Shown here piece by piece: positions 1 to 4,629 of a DNA stretch of 5,152 bases (within the stretch, counting starts at the first letter, position 1; every line of letters begins with the position of its first letter). The stretch covers positions 1 to 5,152 of the forward strand of contig JADCCH010000192.1 of NCBI GenBank assembly GCA_020252865.1, written 5' to 3'. Position numbers and translations under genes: made by a program. Source of the stretch: Methylobacterium sp. (GTDB lineage Bacteria; Pseudomonadota; Alphaproteobacteria; Rhizobiales; Beijerinckiaceae). The notes under the pieces were generated by a model, which was given only the letters and a program-made list of their open reading frames with translations, searched no databases and was not told the origin of the DNA.

Positions 1-14
1 CTCCCGTCGCTTCA

Positions 15-1439
15 TCAGTCATCCGCGCTCACGAAAGTAATGCGCAGCATGTTCGTGGCGCCCGGCGTGCCGAACGGAACACCGGCAACCAGGATGATCC
101 GCTGGCCGGGATTGGCGAATTCCTGCTCGCGCGCCACATGGGCGCCGGCACGGGCCATGTCGTCCACATCCTTCGGGTCCTCGCCCACCACGGCATGCAC
201 GCCCCAGACCAGCGCCAGCCGACGCGCGGTGTTGCGGGAGGTCGTGAGCGCGAGAATCGGCGGATAGGGACGCTCGCGGGCGATTCGCAGGGCGGTCGCG
301 CCGGAGGCTGTCCAGGCAACGATCGCGCGGAGATCCAGCGTCTCGGCCACGGAGCGCGCGGCCGCCGCGATGGCATCCGCGCCCGTGGGCTCCGGAGCCG
401 AGCGCTGCCCGGCGAGCAGCACCGGATAGTTCGGGTCCCTCTCCACCGCCTCGATGATCTTGTTCATCGTCTCGACGGCCTCGTAGACGAACCTGCCCGC
501 CGCGCTCTCAGCGGAGAGCATCACCGCATCCGCCCCTTCGAACACGGCGGTCGCAACATCAGACACTTCCGCGCGCGTCGGCGTCGGGCTGACGATCATC
601 GATTCGAGCATCTGCGTCGCAACCACGACCGGCTTGCCGAGCTTGCGCGCCATGCGGGTGATGCGCTTCTGCAAGCCGGGCACCACTTCCAGCGGCAGTT
701 CCACGCCAAGATCGCCGCGCGCCACCATCAGGGCATCGGAAAGCTCCATGATCTCCTCAAGCCGCTCGATGGCCTGCGGCTTCTCGAGCTTCGCCATCAC
801 CAGGGCGCGTCCCCGCGCGATCTTCTTCACCTCCGCCACGTCTTCCGGGCGCTGGACGAAGGAAAGCGCGATCCAGTCCACTCCCGCTTCGAGCGCGGCG
901 GTGAGATCGGATCGATCCTTGGGTGTGAGTGCGGAGGTCGGCAGGATCGTATCCGGCAGGCTCACGCCCTTCTTGTTGGAAATCGGCCCGGAGAATTCAA
1001 CGCGGATCACCACCTTTTTCGGCGCGGCTTCGACCACGACGAAGATCAGCTTGCCGTCATCGATCAGCACGCGATGGCCGATGCGCAGGGATTTGAGGAT
1101 TTCCGGATGCGGCAATTGCACGCGGGTGGCATCACCCGGCGCAGGATCGCTGTCGAGCGTGAAAAGCTGCCCCTTCTCGAGCATCACCGGCGGGTTGGCA
1201 AAGGTGCCGACGCGCAGTTTCGGCCCCTGAAGATCGGCGAGAATGCCGATGGGGCGGCCGATTTCGGCTTCGAGCCCCCGGAGCTGCTTCACGCGCGCTT
1301 CCAGCACCTCATGGCTCGAATGGCTCATGTTGATTCGGAAAACATCCGCCCCGGCCTCGAAAAGGCGGCGGACGGTGGCGTCATCCTGGGAAGCGGGACC
1401 CAGCGTGGCGAGAATTTTCGTGCGTCGGTTGCGTCTCAT
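15..1439 (-). CDS. pyk: Pyruvate kinase
   Basis: Cytosolic glycolytic enzyme that transfers phosphate from PEP to ADP, giving pyruvate and ATP. The 474-residue product has the usual bacterial length. In order: the N-terminal RRTKILATLGPAS signature (5-17); RINMSH (35-40), with the substrate-binding Arg35; ADLQGPKLRVG (68-78) leading into the B domain (about 75-165); and AKLEKPQAIE (216-225), with the catalytic Lys217 and metal-ligand Glu219. MVARGDLGVE (238-247) follows, with metal-ligand Asp243, then TQMLESM (275-281), PTRAEVSDVA (287-296) and MLSAESAAG (307-315). A full C-terminal domain (about 345-474) ends in PGATNMLRI. There is no extra PEP-utiliser domain. The ATG at 1439 is chosen because the conserved N-terminus begins there and AAGGA lies 3 bases upstream; the frame stays open further upstream (to 1703), but that part is antisense to the DUF1036 gene and shows no homology. 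It is probably the last gene of the cluster with glycerate kinase and DUF1036, with room for its own leader. Identification is secure; the paralogue class (PykA/PykF-like) is not assigned. Confidence 0.97.
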   Translation of the reverse strand: MRRNRRTKILATLGPASQDDATVRRLFEAGADVFRINMSHSSHEVLEARVKQLRGLEAEIGRPIGILADLQGPKLRVGTFANPPVMLEKGQLFTLDSDPAPGDATRVQLPHPEILKSLRIGHRVLIDDGKLIFVVVEAAPKKVVIRVEFSGPISNKKGVSLPDTILPTSALTPKDRSDLTAALEAGVDWIALSFVQRPEDVAEVKKIARGRALVMAKLEKPQAIERLEEIMELSDALMVARGDLGVELPLEVVPGLQKRITRMARKLGKPVVVATQMLESMIVSPTPTRAEVSDVATAVFEGADAVMLSAESAAGRFVYEAVETMNKIIEAVERDPNYPVLLAGQRSAPEPTGADAIAAAARSVAETLDLRAIVAWTASGATALRIARERPYPPILALTTSRNTARRLALVWGVHAVVGEDPKDVDDMARAGAHVAREQEFANPGQRIILVAGVPFGTPGATNMLRITFVSADD

Positions 1440-1452
1440 GGTTCCTTGAACC
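1440..1452 (-). promoter_or_regulatory. pyk ribosome binding site inside a small hairpin
   Basis: Reading the minus strand, the 13 bases directly before the pyk ATG are GGTTCAAGGAACC. This is a perfect 5-bp inverted repeat (GGTTC/GAACC) with a 3-base loop, AAG. The Shine-Dalgarno-like AAGGA spans the loop and the start of the 3' arm, 3 bases from the ATG. Seen directly: the repeat and its position. Inferred: folding in the mRNA could partly hide the ribosome binding site. A chance palindrome cannot be excluded. Confidence 0.5.
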
Positions 1453-1453
1453 C

Positions 1454-1490
1454 GGCCCTTTTCATGTCCTGCCGAGGCAGATGAAGGGCC
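1454..1490 (-). other. Nested inverted repeat in the DUF1036-pyk gap (mRNA leader hairpin)
   Basis: On the plus strand GGCCCTT (1454-1460) and CAT (1463-1465) pair with ATGAAGGGCC (1481-1490), leaving a 2-base bulge. Inside this, CTGC (1469-1472) pairs with GCAG (1477-1480) around a CGAG loop. The whole makes an imperfect stem of about 14 bp within 37 bases. In the minus-strand transcript it lies between the DUF1036 stop and the pyk ribosome binding site. No T-run follows on either strand, so it does not look like a standard intrinsic terminator. An RNA processing or stability element, or a leader structure, is possible; function is unknown. Confidence 0.4.
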
Positions 1491-1528
1491 AACACGGAAG
1501 AGCTGAGACCGGGGAAGGTCGCAGAGCC

Positions 1529-1972
1529 TCAGGGCCGGCCCGTGACGAGCCCGCCATCCCCCAGTTCCACCGTCCAGTCGCTTTGTTGCCCGGTATCGAT
1601 CTCGATGAACCCGGCGCGCTCGAAACCTCGCGCATAGCAATCCAGCGGCCCACGGATCGAAAACTCGGTATCGCGGACACAGAGGATATTGGTCCCGCTC
1701 CAATCCCCCCCGCGATCATAATCCACGGCATGCAGATAGAAAAAGCGGGAATTGAGCTGGCCGCGAATAATTGTTTCGCAGCGCCCCGGCTTGAGGTTGA
1801 ACCAGCCCTCGGTGACCCAGACCGGCCCATCGAGGTAGCCGATCGCCACGCCCACGCGGCCCGAAGTGGTGTTGCAGACGCGCAGATCGGCCTTTGCCGG
1901 AGCGGAAAGGCCCAGCATTCCCGCAAAAGCGAGACCCAACAGCGCCATCATGCTTCGCGCGCGACCCGTCAC
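1529..1972 (-). CDS. Exported DUF1036 family protein
   Basis: Small secreted protein of 147 residues with no known biochemical function. A basic N-region (MTGRAR) and a hydrophobic stretch (8-23) end in SAPAKA, which predicts signal peptidase I cleavage after Ala28, so the mature protein (about 119 residues) begins DLRVCN and should be periplasmic. The pattern DLRVCNTTS ... VAIGY ... TEGWF.L.PG.C ... FYLHA matches DUF1036 as I know it from alphaproteobacteria. Four cysteines (33, 65, 98, 112) remain in the mature chain and could form two disulfides. The GTG start at 1972 overlaps the stop of the glycerate kinase gene (GTGA) and has GAGG 7 bases upstream (1980-1983), which argues for translational coupling. 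The ATGs at 1951 and 1948 are alternatives with weaker ribosome binding sites and would drop the basic N-region. Family assignment is good; the role is unknown. Confidence 0.88.
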   Translation of the reverse strand: MTGRARSMMALLGLAFAGMLGLSAPAKADLRVCNTTSGRVGVAIGYLDGPVWVTEGWFNLKPGRCETIIRGQLNSRFFYLHAVDYDRGGDWSGTNILCVRDTEFSIRGPLDCYARGFERAGFIEIDTGQQSDWTVELGDGGLVTGRP

Positions 1973-3291
1973 GCGCGCGCCTCGCGCAGGATCACACGCA
2001 AATCATTCGCGTTGGTGAAGGTCGGGCCCGGCACGTAGAGATCTCCCAGCATGCGGAAGAAAGCGGATGAATCGTTATTCTCCAGCATCATGGCGGCATC
2101 AAGCCCGGCTTCATGCGCCCGCTTCAGCGTCGAGGCATCGATGAAAGCCCCGGCGGGATCATCCGCGTGGCCGACACCGCCATCCGTGCCATCGGTATCA
2201 GCCGCGAGCGCCGCGATTCCCGCCGCGCCCCGAAGGCCGAGCGCGAGCGCCATCGCATATTCCTGGTTCGGCCCTCCCCGTCCCTTGCCCTTGATCGTGA
2301 CCGTCAGCTCCCCGCCCGAGAGGAAGGCGAGATTCTCACCCGGCGCGGCCTCCAGTGCGCGGCTTGCATGGGCGGTGGCAATCTCACGCGCCTCGCCCTC
2401 GAGTGCATGGCCGAGATCAACGACGCGATAGCCAAGGGATTGGGCCTTCTTCCATGCGGCATGCCAGGCATCCGCGGGCCTGGCGGCAACGATCGCGCGG
2501 GAGCGGGCAAAGCAGGCATCGCCCGGCTTGGGGGATTCGCTTCCCGGATCATCCAGAACCGCAAGGATGCTCGCGGCGGGCCGAAGCCGGTGGCGCGCCA
2601 CCACGGCCCGGGCCTCTTCCAGCGTGGAGGGATCGGGGATTGTCGGCCCCGAACCGATGAGGCTCAGTTCGTCACCCGGAACATCGGAGAGCGCGAGGGT
2701 CACGATCTCCGCGCCCTGCATCAGCGCCGCGAGCCGCCCGCCCTTCACGCGGCTGATATGCTTCCTCAGGATGTTGCTCTCGCCGATGGGCACGCCGGCG
2801 CGCAGCATCTGGCGGGTGAGATCCTGCTTCTCCGCCAGGGTGATCGCCCCCAGCGGCGCCACGAGATTGGCCGATGCTCCCCCCGAAAGCAGGAAGATCA
2901 CGAGATCATCGGGCGAAACCGACCGCGCCCGCCGCATCATCTCGGCGGTGGCGGAGAGGCCCGCCTCATCCGGCACCGGATGACCCGCTTCCAGCGCATC
3001 GAGGATCGCGAGGGGGCGACCATAGCCATGCCGGGCAATCGCAAGGCCCGAAAGCCGATCCGGCCCGAGGCCCAGCGCGCGATAATGCGCCTCGGCCGTC
3101 TCCGCCATCGAGCCCGCCGCCTTGCCCGCCGCGAAAATCACCACACACTGCTTTTCTGCGGGCGCAGGCAGGTGCGGCGGCAGGAAGATCGAGGGCTTCA
3201 CCGCCTCGATCGCGGCTTCGACAATCCTCTGGGCATCGGCCCGCAGGCGGGGGGCCGTTTCGGAAGAAGGAGCAATCATCGGAGAGGCCAT
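1969..3291 (-). CDS. Glycerate 2-kinase (GckA/TtuD, MOFRL/DUF4147 family)
   Basis: Cytosolic enzyme that phosphorylates D-glycerate with ATP to 2-phosphoglycerate; older annotations call it hydroxypyruvate reductase TtuD. From the chosen start it is 440 residues, close to the roughly 420-residue family norm. The N-terminal DUF4147 domain has AAGKAAGSMA (54-63, with the expected catalytic Lys57), EAGHPVPDEAG (101-111), FLLSGGASANL (133-143), LRKHISRVKGGRLA (175-188) and LSDVPGDELSLIGSGPT (201-217). The MOFRL domain has LSGGELTVTIKGKGRGGPNQ (324-343), ADTDGTDGG (364-372), NDSSAFF (406-412) and PGPTFTNANDLRV (421-433). The start is uncertain. ATG 3291 and ATG 3279 are both plausible, but neither has a clear Shine-Dalgarno. 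A GTG at 3369 would add 26 low-complexity residues and run into the translation start of the divergent gene, so I reject it. It is the first gene of the minus-strand cluster. The product is two steps from PEP, the substrate of pyruvate kinase, so the grouping makes metabolic sense. Glycerate may come from tartrate, glyoxylate or hydroxypyruvate metabolism, but no such genes are visible here. Confidence 0.93.
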   Translation of the reverse strand: MASPMIAPSSETAPRLRADAQRIVEAAIEAVKPSIFLPPHLPAPAEKQCVVIFAAGKAAGSMAETAEAHYRALGLGPDRLSGLAIARHGYGRPLAILDALEAGHPVPDEAGLSATAEMMRRARSVSPDDLVIFLLSGGASANLVAPLGAITLAEKQDLTRQMLRAGVPIGESNILRKHISRVKGGRLAALMQGAEIVTLALSDVPGDELSLIGSGPTIPDPSTLEEARAVVARHRLRPAASILAVLDDPGSESPKPGDACFARSRAIVAARPADAWHAAWKKAQSLGYRVVDLGHALEGEAREIATAHASRALEAAPGENLAFLSGGELTVTIKGKGRGGPNQEYAMALALGLRGAAGIAALAADTDGTDGGVGHADDPAGAFIDASTLKRAHEAGLDAAMMLENNDSSAFFRMLGDLYVPGPTFTNANDLRVILREARA

Positions 3292-3386
3292 CGGGGCAGG
3301 AATTTCGGTCGCAGCGAGCGATTTCGCCGTTGATCCCTTCTGCCCTTTGGTGGAGAAGGCCGCAACCACGAAGAGGATGCTTTCCC
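3292..3386. promoter_or_regulatory. Divergent intergenic region (presumed promoters)
   Basis: This gap separates the two divergent transcription units, so by position it should hold promoters for both the glycerate kinase cluster and the amidohydrolase gene. I looked for sigma70-like hexamers on both strands. TTGATC (3330-3335, plus) resembles a -35 box, but no convincing -10 box lies 16-18 bases downstream. No strong operator-like palindrome stands out; CCCTT occurs twice with a 3-base spacer (3336-3348), which may be chance. The role is inferred from gene arrangement only. If glycerate kinase starts at 3279 the gap is 12 bases longer. Confidence 0.35.
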
Positions 3387-3389
3387 TTG
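3371..3389 (+). promoter_or_regulatory. Ribosome binding site supporting a TTG start
   Basis: AAGAGG at 3371-3376 lies 10 bases before the TTG at 3387. That TTG is the in-frame candidate closest to the conserved N-terminus of the amidohydrolase. No in-frame ATG or GTG occurs near the conserved part. The ATG at 3377 directly abuts the GAGG and is in another frame, so it cannot start this gene without a frameshift. Confidence 0.55.
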
Positions 3390-4178
3390 CCGATCGCCCG
3401 CGAAGAGGCCGAAGCCTACGAGATCATTCCCGGCAGGGCAGATATCGGCCTTCTCGTGCTCTGCGACCATGCCAGCGCGTATATCCCATCGGAATACGCC
3501 GATCTCGGCCTCTGTTCGGAGCAGCTTTCGCGCCACATCGCCTATGATATCGGCGCGGCCGATGCGAGCCGGCAGATCGCGGAGGAATTCGGCTGTCCCG
3601 CCGTGCTCAGCCGCTTCTCGCGCCTGCTGATCGATCCCAATCGCGGCGAGGATGATCCCACCCTCGTGATGCGCATCGCCGATGGTGCCCTGGTGCCCGG
3701 CAATGCCCGCATCGGTGACGACGAGATCGAAAGGCGCATCCACCGGTTCTACCGGCCCTATGACGATGCCATCGCCCGCACCATCGCGGCCATGCGCGCG
3801 ACGGGGAAGAACCCGGTCATTCTCGCCATGCATTCCTTCACGCCGGAGATGAAGGGCCGCAAGCGCCCCTGGCATGTGACGGTGATCTGGGATTTCGATC
3901 CGCGCCTGAACCGGAGGCTTCTCGATGCCCTGTCGCGCGAGCCTGATCTCGTGGTGGGCGATAACGAGCCTTATCAGGGCGGCTATCGCGGCGACACGAT
4001 GGATCGCCATGTCATCCGGGCGGGCCTCGCCCATGCCCTCGTCGAAATCCGGCAGGATCTGATCGGCACGGAAGCCGACGCCCGCGCCTGGGGCAAGCGC
4101 CTCTCGGGCGTGCTGCGGCCGCTCCTTGCGAACCCGGAACTCTCCGAGGCGCGCGTCCATGGCAGCCACCCGGCGTGA
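3387..4178 (+). CDS. N-formylglutamate amidohydrolase family protein
   Basis: A 263-residue cytosolic protein of the N-formylglutamate amidohydrolase family (PF05013), zinc-dependent hydrolases whose named member HutG releases formate and glutamate from N-formylglutamate in histidine breakdown. Visible motifs: LLVLCDHAS (22-30) with a likely metal-binding Asp-His; HIAYDIGA (50-57); SRFSRLLIDPNRGEDDPTL (75-93); VPGN (103-106); HRFYRPYDD (119-127); ILAMHSFTPEMKG (145-157) with a likely second metal-site His149; VTVIWDFD (164-171); and VEIRQDLI (219-226). There is no signal peptide. The start is taken as TTG 3387, giving MPIAREEAEAYEIIPG, because that is where family members of this type begin. 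No hut genes are visible, so the real substrate is open: this alphaproteobacterial subgroup carries the name by homology. It is followed by gapR after 108 bases on the same strand, so the two may be co-transcribed. Confidence 0.9.
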   Translation: MPIAREEAEAYEIIPGRADIGLLVLCDHASAYIPSEYADLGLCSEQLSRHIAYDIGAADASRQIAEEFGCPAVLSRFSRLLIDPNRGEDDPTLVMRIADGALVPGNARIGDDEIERRIHRFYRPYDDAIARTIAAMRATGKNPVILAMHSFTPEMKGRKRPWHVTVIWDFDPRLNRRLLDALSREPDLVVGDNEPYQGGYRGDTMDRHVIRAGLAHALVEIRQDLIGTEADARAWGKRLSGVLRPLLANPELSEARVHGSHPA

Positions 4179-4218
4179 AAAATCGAGACCGTGAGAAAGG
4201 CGGGGACAGCGACCATTG

Positions 4219-4236
4219 GGCGCTTGATCAGGCGCC
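4219..4236 (+). other. Inverted repeat in the gapR leader
   Basis: GGCGC (4219-4223) pairs with GCGCC (4232-4236) around an 8-base loop that contains the palindrome TGATCA. It lies 50 bases before the gapR ATG, inside the 108-base gap after the amidohydrolase gene. The core TTGATCA recurs downstream of gapR at 4567-4573. No T-run follows, so a terminator is unlikely. It could be an operator or a chance repeat in GC-rich DNA. I found no convincing -35/-10 pair in this gap. Confidence 0.25.
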
Positions 4237-4286
4237 GCGCATCCGGCACTTCCCTCACCAAACGTCCCGATCGAGAGAGAAGCACA

Positions 4287-4532
4287 ATGGATGATATTTC
4301 AAGCGCCGGCGCCGGCCAGCTCAAGTCCATCATCGAGCGCATCGAGCGCCTCGAGGAGGAGAAGCGCAACATCGCCTCCGACATCAAGGACGTCTATGCC
4401 GAGGCCAAGGGCCAGGGCTACGATACCAAGATCCTTCGCAAGGTGATCTCGCTGCGCAAGAAGGAGCCGCATGAGCGGCAGGAGGAAGAGGCCCTGCTCG
4501 AAACCTACCTCAACGCGCTCGGGATGGCGTGA
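4287..4532 (+). CDS. gapR: GapR-like DNA-binding protein (DUF2312)
   Basis: An 81-residue nucleoid-associated protein. In Caulobacter crescentus, GapR binds overtwisted, AT-rich DNA as a clamp-like oligomer and stimulates gyrase and topoisomerase IV. The whole chain fits DUF2312: a predicted coiled-coil helix [23 protein letters not shown] (11-33), then the family core [20 protein letters not shown] (35-54), a basic stretch [11 protein letters not shown] (55-65) and a C-terminal helix [15 protein letters not shown] (66-80). Lysines and arginines cluster at 41-64, fitting a DNA-contact surface. The ATG at 4287 is preferred because the conserved protein starts there, with a weak purine-rich GAGAGAAG (4275-4282) ahead of it. 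An in-frame GTG at 4191 would add 32 basic residues not typical of the family. The length is close to that of C. crescentus GapR. The upstream amidohydrolase is on the same strand; the downstream gene converges on it. Confidence 0.93.
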   Translation: MDDISSAGAGQLKSIIERIERLEEEKRNIASDIKDVYAEAKGQGYDTKILRKVISLRKKEPHERQEEEALLETYLNALGMA

Positions 4533-4552
4533 GGCCCAAGGCATTTTCAGAT

Positions 4553-4566
4553 CCGGCCTTTGCCGG
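4553..4566. terminator. Possible hairpin terminator after gapR
   Basis: CCGGC (4553-4557) and GCCGG (4562-4566) form a perfect 5-bp GC stem with a CTTT loop, 20 bases after the gapR stop. The flanking GATC on the left and TGATC on the right could extend the stem with a bulge. No T-run follows on either strand, so it is a weak candidate for intrinsic termination. Position between convergent genes is the main support. Confidence 0.3.
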
Positions 4567-4576
4567 TTGATCAAGG

Positions 4577-4604
4577 AAAACTCTTCAAAACATCGAAACG
4601 AAAA
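4577..4604. other. Cluster of short A-tracts (possible bent or AT-rich DNA site)
   Basis: Four A-runs of 3-4 bases start at 4577, 4587, 4596 and 4601 on the plus strand, in DNA that is otherwise very GC-rich. The first three are 9-10 bases apart, close to one helical turn, which is the spacing that gives intrinsic curvature. The patch lies in the gap between gapR and the converging gene. Its function is unknown; it may simply be relaxed intergenic composition. Confidence 0.35.
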
Positions 4605-4629
4605 CGCGGGTCGGTTCGCGAACAGTAGA

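Noticed and set aside
1..14. The 14 bases beyond the pyk stop.
   Set aside because: Too short to assign a terminator or a following gene.
138..1484. A 448-codon open frame on the plus strand opposite pyruvate kinase.
   Set aside because: An antisense shadow of a clear pyk gene in GC-rich DNA; the translation is rich in Arg and His with no recognisable domain.
1440..1703. An 88-residue N-terminal extension of the pyruvate kinase frame.
   Set aside because: It overlaps the DUF1036 gene in another frame, shows no pyruvate kinase similarity, and the ATG at 1439 has its own Shine-Dalgarno and begins at the conserved N-terminus.
2113..3333. A 406-codon open frame on the plus strand opposite glycerate kinase.
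   Set aside because: An antisense shadow; Arg/Gly-rich translation without motifs, while the opposite strand encodes a complete, motif-rich kinase.
3292..3369. A GTG start at 3369 for glycerate kinase, adding 26 residues.
   Set aside because: The extension is low-complexity, lacks a well-placed ribosome binding site, and would leave only 17 bases between divergent starts with no room for promoters.
2874..3386. An upstream extension of the amidohydrolase frame to an ATG at 2874.
   Set aside because: It runs antisense through glycerate kinase coding sequence and is Pro/Arg/Ser-rich with no similarity to the family.
3276..4169. A 297-codon minus-strand frame opposite the amidohydrolase.
   Set aside because: The plus strand carries the family motifs; the antisense product has no recognisable domain and would overlap the glycerate kinase start.
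4191..4286. A GTG start at 4191 extending gapR by 32 residues.
   Set aside because: The family starts near the ATG at 4287 and the extra basic segment is not typical of DUF2312 proteins.
4309..4319. GC-rich palindromic run at the 5' end of gapR (GCGCCGGCGCCGG).
   Set aside because: It lies in coding sequence for an Ala/Gly stretch and is expected from codon use in a GC-rich genome.
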